Shown piece by piece: positions 48,546-56,870 of a stretch of DNA of 64,000 nucleotides (position 1 is its first letter; each line of letters starts with the position of its first letter). The stretch is from Listeria grayi DSM 20601. GTDB taxonomy: Bacteria > Bacillota > Bacilli > Lactobacillales > Listeriaceae. Below the pieces are notes generated by a model that worked only from the letters and a program-made list of their open reading frames with translations, did not search any database and was not told the DNA's origin. Made by a program: the position numbers and the translations under genes. The stretch lies in NCBI RefSeq assembly GCF_000148995.1, contig NZ_GL538352.1, positions 744,001 to 808,000 on the forward strand, written 5' to 3'.

Positions 48546-48581
48546 TTAAAAAAACAGGAAAGAAAGATCTTCTTTCCTGTT
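48546..48581 (-). terminator. Terminator of pepF
   Basis: AACAGGAAAGAA (48553-48564) and TTCTTTCCTGTT (48570-48581) are perfect 12-base arms. On the minus strand a seven-T run follows. Confidence 0.93.
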
Positions 48582-48594
48582 CTCTATTCTAGTC

Positions 48595-50397
48595 TCAAAG
48601 CTCACTCGTAAGCTCTAAAAATTCATCTACATCTTTTGCTGCTGTCTGAACAGCATTTTCCCAGAAAGCGGGTTCTGTCAGATCAACACCTAAATGCTTC
48701 TTAGCTAATTGTTCTGTCGTCATCGCACCAGTATCGCGCAAGAGGGCGATATATTTATCTTCGTAGCTTGTGCCTTCTTCTAAAGCGATATGATAAATGC
48801 CTAGCGAGAACAAATATCCGAATGTATACGGGAAGTTATAGAATGGCACGTCGGCAATATAGAAATGCAATTTCGACGCCCAGAATTGCGGATGGTATTC
48901 ATCAAGCGCATCCATATAAGCTTCGCGTTGTGCTTCTTCCATTAATGCATTCAAGCGGTCAACGGAAAGGACACCTTCTTTTCGCGCTTCATAAAAGCGA
49001 GTCTCAAATAAGAAACGTGCATGGATATTCATGAAAAACGCAATACTGCGGCCGATTTTATCTTCTAATAATGTGATCTTGTCTTCTTTTGTCGCCGCAT
49101 CTTTTACCGAAGCATCGGCAATGATCATTTCTGCAAATGTAGAAGCTGTCTCTGCGACATTCATTGCATAATCCGTATTTTCAAAAGCCTCATCTCGGAT
49201 CACGTGTGAATGGAAAGCATGACCTAATTCATGTGCAAGCGTAGCGACTGTTCCAGGCGCTCCATCATACGTCATGAATATCCGGCTTTCTTTTTCAAGT
49301 GGGAAATCGATACAAAAGCCGCCGGGACGCTTGTTATCTCGGTCTTCTGCTTCGATCCATTCTTCCTTGAATGCGTATGCAGCGAATTTCGCCATTTTTG
49401 GACTGAATTTGCCAAATTGTTCGATGATAAAATCAGCGCCTTCTTGGTAGCTGTATTTTTTAGGCTCACCAGAGAAGACAAGGGGCGCCTCCACATCGTA
49501 GAAGCTTAACTTTTCAAGTCCCAAGATTTTTGCTTTTCTTTCAAGGAAAGTGACGAATTTAGCTTTATGATTGTCAATGACTTGCCACATCGTATCTAAG
49601 GTTTTTTTATCTAAGCGGTTGTAATCGAGCGGTTCGGCATGGATATCTTCCCAGCCACGCAACTGATACGTTGCTAAACGGAATCCAGCTAAATGATTGA
49701 GCGTGTCGCCGAATAAGCGGCTGTTATCCTGCCATGCTTTCGTATACGCGCGAAATACTTTTTCTCGTACAGCACGATCCGGGTGATTGAGCAGGTTAAG
49801 TGCTTGCCCCGCAGAATATTCTTTCTCCTCGCCATCTAGATTGACTGTAACACGTACTTTGCCGACGATCGTATCATAATGATCAGACCAACCACGGTAG
49901 CCATCGACGGATAAACTATTGATAGCGGCTTCTTGTTCCTTGCTGCCTTTTTTCTTGCGGTTAGTGCGTGCTTCGTTCAAAATAAACTGGATCTCATTCA
50001 ATCCGTTTTCGTTCAGTAGTCTTTCCCAAACATCATCACGGATCGAAGCGAATTTGTCATACCAATCATCTTCTGCTGTATGCAAAATCGAAAAATATTC
50101 ATAAACGAGCGAAGCGAGCTCGTTCGCTCGTGTGTCGTTCACATCTGCTGAAGCAAGACACTCTAAAAAGTTACTGCTATTAAGAAGCCCTTTTGTAATA
50201 TCAGCATGCTGATTGACCAATAATAAGAATTCCACGGAATCTTCTTTTCGAGTAGGGATCACCCAATCTTTTATATGTAGTACAAAGCTGTCTAAATCGC
50301 TTTTTAACGCTGCAAGACTTTCTTTTAATTCTTCTGAACCGCTTCCTCCTGAATAAATCGCGTCCAGGTTCCAATTCAAAGAATAGGAATCACTCAT
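48595..50397 (-). CDS. pepF: M3-family oligoendopeptidase (PepF-like)
   Basis: 600 residues, cytosolic zinc metallopeptidase that degrades short peptides. The zinc motif is in VATLAHELGHAFHSHV (HELGH near 385), with the third ligand region MNVAETASTFAEMI, and substrate-binding FYNFPYTFGYLFSLGIY near 530. The frame opens at 50415, but ATG 50397 after GGGAGG fits the family start MSDSYSLNWNLDAIY. It is a single gene on the minus strand with its own terminator. Confidence 0.93.
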   Translation of the reverse strand: MSDSYSLNWNLDAIYSGGSGSEELKESLAALKSDLDSFVLHIKDWVIPTRKEDSVEFLLLVNQHADITKGLLNSSNFLECLASADVNDTRANELASLVYEYFSILHTAEDDWYDKFASIRDDVWERLLNENGLNEIQFILNEARTNRKKKGSKEQEAAINSLSVDGYRGWSDHYDTIVGKVRVTVNLDGEEKEYSAGQALNLLNHPDRAVREKVFRAYTKAWQDNSRLFGDTLNHLAGFRLATYQLRGWEDIHAEPLDYNRLDKKTLDTMWQVIDNHKAKFVTFLERKAKILGLEKLSFYDVEAPLVFSGEPKKYSYQEGADFIIEQFGKFSPKMAKFAAYAFKEEWIEAEDRDNKRPGGFCIDFPLEKESRIFMTYDGAPGTVATLAHELGHAFHSHVIRDEAFENTDYAMNVAETASTFAEMIIADASVKDAATKEDKITLLEDKIGRSIAFFMNIHARFLFETRFYEARKEGVLSVDRLNALMEEAQREAYMDALDEYHPQFWASKLHFYIADVPFYNFPYTFGYLFSLGIYHIALEEGTSYEDKYIALLRDTGAMTTEQLAKKHLGVDLTEPAFWENAVQTAAKDVDEFLELTSEL

Positions 50398-50479
50398 CTT
50401 TATTCCTCCCTTCATAATAGGCCTATTATAGCATTTTTTTTCAAAAGGAAACTACTAAAACCCTAGGAAATACGGAAAT

Positions 50480-50510
50480 TTGACATTTTAGGAGGGAATT
50501 GTGATAAAAT
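50480..50510 (+). promoter_or_regulatory. Promoter of the yqeG-rsfS operon
   Basis: TTGACA (50480-50485) and an extended -10 TGATAAAAT (TAAAAT at 50505-50510, 19-base spacer), 35 bases before the yqeG start. Confidence 0.65.
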
Positions 50511-50545
50511 AATGTAATCATATGAATAAATGAGGTGCCAATGAA

Positions 50546-51067
50546 GTGCTAAAACAATTTTCACCAGACAAAATGTTAAAGACTCCGTTTGGAATAACAG
50601 CAGAACATCTTCGTGAGATGGGGAAAACAACTATTTTGACTGATTTAGACAATACCCTGCTGGCTTGGGATCAGTTAGATGCGACCGATGAAGTCATCAA
50701 CTGGTTTACGATCTTAGAAGCAGAGGGGATCAAAGTCATGATCCTATCCAATAATAATGAAATGCGGGTAGAACGCGTAGCGAAAGCAGCACGGATCCCT
50801 TTTTTGGCAAAAGCAAAGAAACCATTAGCTGGCAATTTTAAAAAAGCGATGGAGGCACTTGATGCAACGCCGGAAGAAACGATCATGATCGGCGACCAGA
50901 TCATGACAGATATATGGGGCGGGAACCGGCAGCAACTTTATACGATTTTCGTGAAGCCAGTAAAAGAAACGGACGGCTTTATTACAAAGTTTAACCGTAT
51001 GATGGAACGAATGATCTTAAAATCACTTCGTAAAAAAACAAATCTAAAGTGGGAGGATTCACTTTGA
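50546..51067 (+). CDS. yqeG: YqeG family HAD-type phosphatase
   Basis: 173 residues, HAD superfamily IIIA. Motif I ILTDLDNTLLAWD near 31, motif II ILSNNNE near 66, the lysine segment AKKPLAGNFKKAM and motif IV MIGDQIMTDIWGGNR near 113. Substrate unknown; conserved first in this operon. GTG 50546 follows GAGGTG. It overlaps yqeH by 4 bases (TTGA). Confidence 0.94.
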   Translation: MLKQFSPDKMLKTPFGITAEHLREMGKTTILTDLDNTLLAWDQLDATDEVINWFTILEAEGIKVMILSNNNEMRVERVAKAARIPFLAKAKKPLAGNFKKAMEALDATPEETIMIGDQIMTDIWGGNRQQLYTIFVKPVKETDGFITKFNRMMERMILKSLRKKTNLKWEDSL

Positions 51068-52164
51068 CAGAAGAATTAAGATGTATTGGCTGTGGAGCCG
51101 TTATTCAAACCGAAGATCCTGAAAAGATCGGCTATGCGCCGAAATCTTCGTTAGACAAAGATACGATTATCTGTAGACGTTGTTTTCGTTTAAAGCATTA
51201 TAATGAGATTCAAGATGTCTCGCTTACAGATGATGACTTCTTAAAGATCTTGAATACGATCGGAGCAAAAAAAGCGCTGATCGTCTATGTTGTCGATATC
51301 TTTGATTTTGATGGCAGTTGGCTACCGGGATTGAACCGTTTTGCGGGTGATAATCCGGTACTATTAGTCGGCAATAAAGCAGATTTGCTGCCAAAATCGT
51401 TGAAACACGACAAATTGATAAAATGGATGCGTGGCCGTTCGAGAGAGCTAGGCTTACAGGCAAAAGATGCTGTTCTCGTCAGTGCAGAAAAAAATACTGG
51501 CTTTGATGAACTGTTAGATACGATCGACGACTTGCGAGGCGGAGAAGACGTTTATATCGTTGGTTGTACAAATGTCGGGAAGTCCACATTGATCAACCAG
51601 ATCATCAAACGTGCTTCCGGTGAGAGCAATGTGGTGACCACATCGCAATTCCCTGGAACAACACTTGATAAGATCGAGATCCCGCTTGCAGACGGCAAAT
51701 TGCTTGTCGACACACCAGGGATCATCAATCATCATCAAATGGCTCATTTTGTTTCTGGAAAAACATTGAAGTTAATGATGCCGAAAAGCGAGATCAAACC
51801 GCTTGTTTTCCAATTAAACGAAGAACAAACACTTTTCTTCGGTGCGTTGGCACGTTTAGACTATGAGAGCGGCGGCCGGAAATCATTTGTCGTTTACATG
51901 TCAAATCAACTCAAAACACACCGTACGAAATTAGAAAAAGCGACGCAGCTTTATGAAACACAAGCCGGTGAAGTATTAGCACCGCCGACAAAAGAAGAAA
52001 TCGCGGACTTGCCCAAACTTGTTCCGTATCAATTCCAATTAAAAGAAAAACAAGATATCGTCTTTTCTGGATTAGGCTGGGTAACGGTTCCTGAAGGCAA
52101 TGCAAAAGTCACTGCCTGGGTGCCAGAAGGAGTCAATGTCAGTATTAGACGTTCGCTTGTGTAG
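51064..52164 (+). CDS. yqeH: Ribosome biogenesis GTPase YqeH
   Basis: 366 residues, circularly permuted GTPase needed for 30S assembly. N-terminal zinc finger CIGCG...CRRCFRL (about 5-40), then G4 (GNKADLLPK near 106) precedes G1 (GCTNVGKSTLIN near 166) and G3 (DTPG near 214). TTG 51064 is the start, with GGGAGG (51051-51056) 7 bases upstream. Confidence 0.96.
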   Translation: MTEELRCIGCGAVIQTEDPEKIGYAPKSSLDKDTIICRRCFRLKHYNEIQDVSLTDDDFLKILNTIGAKKALIVYVVDIFDFDGSWLPGLNRFAGDNPVLLVGNKADLLPKSLKHDKLIKWMRGRSRELGLQAKDAVLVSAEKNTGFDELLDTIDDLRGGEDVYIVGCTNVGKSTLINQIIKRASGESNVVTTSQFPGTTLDKIEIPLADGKLLVDTPGIINHHQMAHFVSGKTLKLMMPKSEIKPLVFQLNEEQTLFFGALARLDYESGGRKSFVVYMSNQLKTHRTKLEKATQLYETQAGEVLAPPTKEEIADLPKLVPYQFQLKEKQDIVFSGLGWVTVPEGNAKVTAWVPEGVNVSIRRSLV

Positions 52165-52179
52165 TAAAAGAGGTCAACA

Positions 52180-53004
52180 ATGGAAAAATATGCAGTGATC
52201 GGCAATCCAATCAATCATTCCTTATCGCCAAGTATGCATAATGCTGCTTTTCGATCAGAAGAGCGTGACGCCAATTACGAAGCGATCCAAGTTTCTGTGG
52301 AAGCTTTCGATGCTGAGATCGCCCATCTACTCGCTGGCGATTTTAACGGTTTTAACGTCACCGTTCCTTTCAAAGAACGTATCATTCCGCATTTGGATGA
52401 ACTAAGCCCCTTTGCCAAACGTTGTGGGGCTGTGAATACAGTTATCAAAGCTGATGGAAAATGGCTTGGTGACAACACAGATGGTGCTGGCTTTATGGAA
52501 GGATTACACGAGATCAAAGCAGTCACGAGTGAAGACCGAATCTTGATCATCGGAGCAGGCGGGGCAAGCAAGGCCATTTACTTGGCATTAGCAGATGCAT
52601 CGCCACAGCAGCTCGTCATCGCCAATCGTACAGTAGAAAAGGCAGCAGCTATGGTACAGAAAACACACGAAGCATGGTCGCTTGCAAAAGCAGAAAAATA
52701 TTTGGCTGATTTTACGATCATTATTCAAACAACGTCGATCGGACTGCCAGCGTCTAAAAATGAAACACCGATCCAATTGACAAATTTACAAGCGGGCACT
52801 GTGGTGGTCGATATCATCTATAATCCTGCTGAAACTGCTTTTCTAAAGCAGGCAAAGACAAAAGGTGCGGTCATCCAAAATGGTCTGCCGATGTTTAGCG
52901 GTCAAGGAGCATTAGCTTACCAACGCTGGACGGGACATATGCCCAACCTTGAAGTAATGAAAAAGAAGCTATTAGAAGAACTAGGAGGACAATCATCCCT
53001 ATGA
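52180..53004 (+). CDS. aroE: Shikimate dehydrogenase
   Basis: 274 residues. Reduces 3-dehydroshikimate with NADPH in aromatic synthesis. Substrate site NHSLSPSMHNAAF near 12, catalytic Lys in VTVPFKERI near 65, NADP loop IIGAGGASKAIYLAL near 124, and GLPMFSGQGALAYQ near 230. ATG after AAAGAGGTC; overlaps yhbY by ATGA. Confidence 0.96.
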   Translation: MEKYAVIGNPINHSLSPSMHNAAFRSEERDANYEAIQVSVEAFDAEIAHLLAGDFNGFNVTVPFKERIIPHLDELSPFAKRCGAVNTVIKADGKWLGDNTDGAGFMEGLHEIKAVTSEDRILIIGAGGASKAIYLALADASPQQLVIANRTVEKAAAMVQKTHEAWSLAKAEKYLADFTIIIQTTSIGLPASKNETPIQLTNLQAGTVVVDIIYNPAETAFLKQAKTKGAVIQNGLPMFSGQGALAYQRWTGHMPNLEVMKKKLLEELGGQSSL

Positions 53005-53294
53005 TTTCAGGAAAACAAAAGCGCTACTTGCGCAAAGAAGCACACAAGTTAGAGCCGATTTTTCAGGTTGGCAAAGGTGGCGTCGTGCCTACCATGATTA
53101 CGCAATTGAATGATGTTTTAGAAGCACGTGAACTTATCAAAGTTTCGATTTTACAAAATTGTGACGTACCGAAAGAAGAAGTGGCAGAATTGATCACCTC
53201 ACGAACGCACGCAGAACTAGTTCAGATCATCGGCCGAACGATCATTTTGTATAAAGAATCAAAGACTAAAAAGCAAATCATCTTGCCGTCGTAA
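53001..53294 (+). CDS. yhbY: YhbY-type RNA-binding protein (CRM domain)
   Basis: 97 residues, a single CRM domain with KRYLRKEAHKLEPIFQVGKGGV and the RNA-binding GxxG loop in QIIGRTIILYK. Associates with pre-50S ribosomes in relatives. AGGAGG (52983-52988) is 12 bases from ATG 53001, so coupling to aroE through the ATGA overlap probably matters. Confidence 0.94.
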   Translation: MISGKQKRYLRKEAHKLEPIFQVGKGGVVPTMITQLNDVLEARELIKVSILQNCDVPKEEVAELITSRTHAELVQIIGRTIILYKESKTKKQIILPS

Positions 53295-53307
53295 AGGAGC
53301 GAAACAG

Positions 53308-53877
53308 ATGGTTCAAAAAATCGGTATCCTTGGTGGTACATTTAACCCGCCTCATCTTGGTCATTTGATTATGGCTAATGAAGTAAAAGAACAGCTTGAT
53401 CTCGACAAGATCTGGTTTCTTCCTAATCAGCTCCCACCGCATAAAGAAGAGGAAAACCTCGCAAGTGCTCAGCAACGATTAGAGATGTTGCAGGGAGCTA
53501 CGGCGAATAATCCCTTCTTTGCGATTGATGAGCGAGAATTGCACCGCTCCGGGAAATCTTACACGTATGATACGATCAAAGCGTGGAAAGCAGAAAGTCC
53601 GGACAGCGAACTTTATTTCATCATTGGTGGCGATATGGTTGAGTTTTTACCTAAGTGGTATAAGATTGATGAACTGATCAAGTTCGTGCACTTTGTCGGG
53701 GTAAATAGACGCGGGCATCACCGCAAGTCGCCTTATCCCGTTATCAAGATCGACATTCCTGTGATCGAGATCTCTTCCACGATTATTCGCGATAAAGTAA
53801 AACAAAATAGCTCGATCCAATACTTGGTACCTGATAATGTGGCGAATTATATAAAGGAGAATCATTTATATGACTAG
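53308..53877 (+). CDS. nadD: Nicotinate-nucleotide adenylyltransferase
   Basis: 189 residues. Forms NaAD from NaMN and ATP, an essential NAD step. Nucleotidyltransferase motif GGTFNPPHLGHLIMA (HLGH near 17) and ISSTIIRDKV near 160. ATG after AAAGGAGCG; overlaps yqeK by 8 bases. Confidence 0.97.
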   Translation: MVQKIGILGGTFNPPHLGHLIMANEVKEQLDLDKIWFLPNQLPPHKEEENLASAQQRLEMLQGATANNPFFAIDERELHRSGKSYTYDTIKAWKAESPDSELYFIIGGDMVEFLPKWYKIDELIKFVHFVGVNRRGHHRKSPYPVIKIDIPVIEISSTIIRDKVKQNSSIQYLVPDNVANYIKENHLYD

Positions 53878-54433
53878 GGAACAGATCTTAGAAAAAGTAA
53901 AAGCAGCAATGCCTGAAAAACGCTATCAGCATTCACTTGGAGTAGAAAAGACTGCTATCCAGCTTGCCAAGCGTTATCAGGTTTCGGAAGAGAAAGCAAG
54001 CCTAGCCGGTATTTTGCATGATTATGCAAAATATGTAGATGTGCCAAAAGCGCGGGAAATCATCGAGCGTGAAAAGATGGATCCGCGACTGTTAGATTAT
54101 CATTCGGAACTATGGCACGCCCCAGTTGGCGCTTTTCTTGTACAAACAGAATTCGGCATTACTGATCCAGAGATCTTGCATGCCATCAAATATCATACGA
54201 CCGGAACTGCGGAAATGTCTGAGTTAGATAAAGTGATCTTTTTAGCCGATTACATCGAACCTGGCCGCGATTTTCCAGGTGTTGAAGAAGCACGCCGCCT
54301 TACCCAACAATCGCTGGATGACGGCATGGTCTTCGCGCTTTCCAGAACAATCGTTTACTTGATCGAAAAAGAGCAAAAAGTATTCCCGGAAACATTAGCC
54401 GCTTATAATTACTATATTGCACGAAAAAAATAA
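53870..54433 (+). CDS. yqeK: HD-domain hydrolase YqeK (Ap4A hydrolase)
   Basis: 187 residues. HD residues: RYQHSLGVEKTA, LHDYAKYVD (HD near 48), HAPVGAF, AIKYHTTG and LADYIEPGRDF. The family cleaves diadenosine tetraphosphate symmetrically into ADP. Starts inside nadD with AAAGGAG upstream; same operon. Confidence 0.95.
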   Translation: MTREQILEKVKAAMPEKRYQHSLGVEKTAIQLAKRYQVSEEKASLAGILHDYAKYVDVPKAREIIEREKMDPRLLDYHSELWHAPVGAFLVQTEFGITDPEILHAIKYHTTGTAEMSELDKVIFLADYIEPGRDFPGVEEARRLTQQSLDDGMVFALSRTIVYLIEKEQKVFPETLAAYNYYIARKK

Positions 54434-54450
54434 AGGAGTGACAAATAAAT

Positions 54451-54807
54451 TTGACTAGTTATGATGTACTTATGACAGTTGCAAAAGCAGCTGATGATAA
54501 ACGCGCGGAAGATATTATCGCAATAGAAATGAAAAAACTATCCAGCATTGCTGATTATTTTATGATCTGCCACGGTAACTCGGACAAGCAAGTAGAGGCG
54601 ATCGCAAAGGAAATCAAAGATAAAGCGGATGAAAACCAAGTGGAGATCAAACGACTTGAAGGTGCGGATGAAGCAAAATGGATCTTGCTAGATCTTGGCG
54701 ATGTGATCGTACATGTTTTCCAACGCGAAGAACGTGCGTATTATAATCTTGAAAAACTATGGGGCGATGCGCCAACTGTGGATGTAACGCCTGCATTTAA
54801 TTTATAG
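54451..54807 (+). CDS. rsfS: Ribosomal silencing factor RsfS
   Basis: 118 residues. Binds L14 of the 50S subunit and blocks joining under low nutrients. Core DYFMICHGNSDKQVEAIAKEI and WILLDLGDVIVHVFQREERAYYNLEKLWGDA. The start is TTG 54451, 10 bases after AAAGGAGTG. Last gene before a terminator. Confidence 0.96.
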   Translation: MTSYDVLMTVAKAADDKRAEDIIAIEMKKLSSIADYFMICHGNSDKQVEAIAKEIKDKADENQVEIKRLEGADEAKWILLDLGDVIVHVFQREERAYYNLEKLWGDAPTVDVTPAFNL

Positions 54808-54812
54808 GTAGC

Positions 54813-54838
54813 AGAAAGAGATCAATTGATCTCTTTCT
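54813..54838 (+). terminator. Terminator of the yqeG-rsfS operon
   Basis: AGAAAGAGATC-AATT-GATCTCTTTCT, perfect 11-bp stem, followed by TTATG. Confidence 0.8.
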
Positions 54839-54859
54839 TTATGTAAGGAGGAAACTGTG

Positions 54860-55594
54860 ATGAGCTATGAATATTTTCCGGGATTTTATGATCGGTTGAT
54901 GGATCCTGCCCTGTATCAAAAATGGTTAGAATTTACGCAGCGTCATGTGGACCGGAAAGCGGCTAAATTGCTTGATCTAGCTTGTGGGACTGGAGAACTG
55001 GCACTTGAATTTGCTTTTGCTGGCTTTGCAGTCACAGGACTTGACCTTTCATCAGAAATGATTGATGTAGCCACGGAAAAAGCATTGGCTGCCGAAGTTC
55101 CCATCGATTTTGCGACCCAAGATATGACGACCTTTTCCTTGCCGGAAAGTTTTGATGTGATTACTTGTTACTGCGACTCGCTTAATTATTTAGACACAGA
55201 AGCAGCTGTCAAAGCTACCTTTCGAAATGTGGCGAAACAGCTAAATGAATCGGGAACGTTCCTTTTTGATGTTCATTCTGTCTATAAAATGACGACAGGG
55301 TTTCATGCTTTCTCATATGGCGATGCGGAAGAAGAAATCGCCACGATCTGGAATTCTTTCCCCGGCGAATCACCACTATCTGTAGAACACGAATTGACGT
55401 TCTTTCTTTTGGATGAAGAAAGCGGAACATATACAAGAGTAGATGAATTACATAAAGAACGCACTTTTCCAAAGGAACAATACATAGCTTGGCTCGATGA
55501 AGCCGGTTTTTCGAAAATTGAAGTTTATGCCGATTTCACGGATAATCAGCCTACTGAAACAAGTGAACGGATCTTTTTTGTAGCGAAGAAATAA
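54860..55594 (+). CDS. SAM-dependent methyltransferase
   Basis: 244 residues, class I methyltransferase. YEYFPGFYDRLMD start, SAM loop LLDLACGTGELALEFA near 38, acidic GLDLSSEMIDVA, then DVITCYCDSLNYL and FLFDVHSVYKM. Conserved before comEA in Firmicutes (YqeM-like); substrate unknown. GTG 54857 and ATG 54860 both follow AAGGAGG; ATG is chosen for spacing. Confidence 0.9.
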   Translation: MSYEYFPGFYDRLMDPALYQKWLEFTQRHVDRKAAKLLDLACGTGELALEFAFAGFAVTGLDLSSEMIDVATEKALAAEVPIDFATQDMTTFSLPESFDVITCYCDSLNYLDTEAAVKATFRNVAKQLNESGTFLFDVHSVYKMTTGFHAFSYGDAEEEIATIWNSFPGESPLSVEHELTFFLLDEESGTYTRVDELHKERTFPKEQYIAWLDEAGFSKIEVYADFTDNQPTETSERIFFVAKK

Positions 55595-55618
55595 TTCTCA
55601 GGATTATTTCTTTTTTTT
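55586..55618 (+). terminator. Terminator of the methyltransferase gene
   Basis: AAGAAATAAT and ATTATTTCTT form a 10-bp stem across the stop codon, followed by an eight-T run. Confidence 0.85.
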
Positions 55619-55685
55619 ATGTGACCAACTGGAAAAAGGGAAATCGACATTCGAGTGGAAAAAGTAGTTAAAGGAGGCAGACAAC

Positions 55686-56282
55686 ATGAATATTTATTTG
55701 CGGAAGTATACCAAACAACTCATAACTGCCGGCATTGCTCTGATCGGTGCCCTCTTACTTTTTTGGTTTTTAACGAGGACTGAAGCACCTGTCGCTGAAG
55801 CTACGCCAAAACCAGTGGATCAAACTAAAGCAGCCGAATCTGAAACACCAAAATCATCAAAAACGATTGTAGTAGATATTAAAGGAGCAGTAAGCAAACC
55901 TGGCGTTTATCAGGTTGCTAAAGATGCTAGAGTACAGGATCTAGTCCACTTGGCGGGTGGGGTAAACCAAACAGCCGATATGAAGCAAATCAATCTGGCT
56001 GCCAAACTGAAAGATGAAGAAAGTATTTACATTGCCAAAATCGGCGAGATAGCAGAACAAACCGATACAGATAAACAGAGGAAAGATGACACCGTTAATA
56101 TCAATACTGCCTCTCTACAAGAACTGCAAGGTATTCCTGGCGTCGGCCCAGCAAAAGCACAAGCCATCCTTGAATACCGCGAATCAACCGGTTTGTTTCA
56201 AAAAGTGGAAGATTTAAAGAATATTTCTGGATTTGGTGAAAAGACCATCGAGCGCTTAAAAAACTTTATTGCAGTAAAATGA
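55686..56282 (+). CDS. comEA: Competence DNA receptor ComEA
   Basis: 198 residues. Membrane anchor at about 10-30, SLBB domain (IVVDIKGAVSKPGVYQVAKDARVQDLVHLAGGV), and C-terminal helix-hairpin-helix pair (VNINTASLQELQGIPGVGPAKA; LKNISGFGEKTIERLKNF) that binds double-stranded DNA outside the membrane. ATG after AAAGGAGG. First of comEA-EB-EC. Confidence 0.96.
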   Translation: MNIYLRKYTKQLITAGIALIGALLLFWFLTRTEAPVAEATPKPVDQTKAAESETPKSSKTIVVDIKGAVSKPGVYQVAKDARVQDLVHLAGGVNQTADMKQINLAAKLKDEESIYIAKIGEIAEQTDTDKQRKDDTVNINTASLQELQGIPGVGPAKAQAILEYRESTGLFQKVEDLKNISGFGEKTIERLKNFIAVK

Positions 56283-56360
56283 CGAGAAAAGATTGACGGT
56301 TATTTAACGTTAGCACTATACTAGTTTTAATGATGTCTAATTGCTAAAGGAGTTTTTAAT

Positions 56361-56843
56361 ATGCAAAGAATTGCGTGGGATCAATTTTTCATGGCGCAAA
56401 GCTATTTGATTTCTACACGAAGCACATGTACCCGTTTAATGGTAGGTGCTACAATCGTTCGCGACAAACGAATTATTGCAAGTGGCTATAATGGATCGAT
56501 CGCAGGTGGAGATCACTGCACGGAACATGGCTGCTACATTGTAGACGGACATTGTATCCGTACGATCCATGCTGAAATGAACGCGATCCTCCAATGTGCG
56601 AAGTTTGGTGCGTCTACTGATAATGCAGAACTATATGTGACCCATTTTCCTTGCATATCCTGCTGTAAATCAATCATTCAAGCAGGAATCAAGACGGTTT
56701 ATTATGGTGAAGATTATAAAAATCACCCCTATGCGGTAGAACTTTTTGAACAAGCGAATGTCACGACCAAAAAAGTAGAAATGAGTAAAGACATCTTTGA
56801 TCGTGAACCATTTACCTCTGAAAATATAACAGAAGCAAAGTAA
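56361..56843 (+). CDS. comEB: ComE operon protein 2, dCMP deaminase family
   Basis: 160 residues. Zinc-site residues in CIRTIHAEMNAILQCA and HFPCISCCKSIIQAG; also MVGATIVRDKRIIASGYNGS. Deaminates dCMP in relatives; its role in DNA uptake is unclear. ATG 56361 follows AAAGGAG. The stop lies 27 bases before the comEC start. Confidence 0.95.
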   Translation: MQRIAWDQFFMAQSYLISTRSTCTRLMVGATIVRDKRIIASGYNGSIAGGDHCTEHGCYIVDGHCIRTIHAEMNAILQCAKFGASTDNAELYVTHFPCISCCKSIIQAGIKTVYYGEDYKNHPYAVELFEQANVTTKKVEMSKDIFDREPFTSENITEAK

Positions 56844-56870
56844 ATACACCAAAGAGCGGAGGCGAACGGA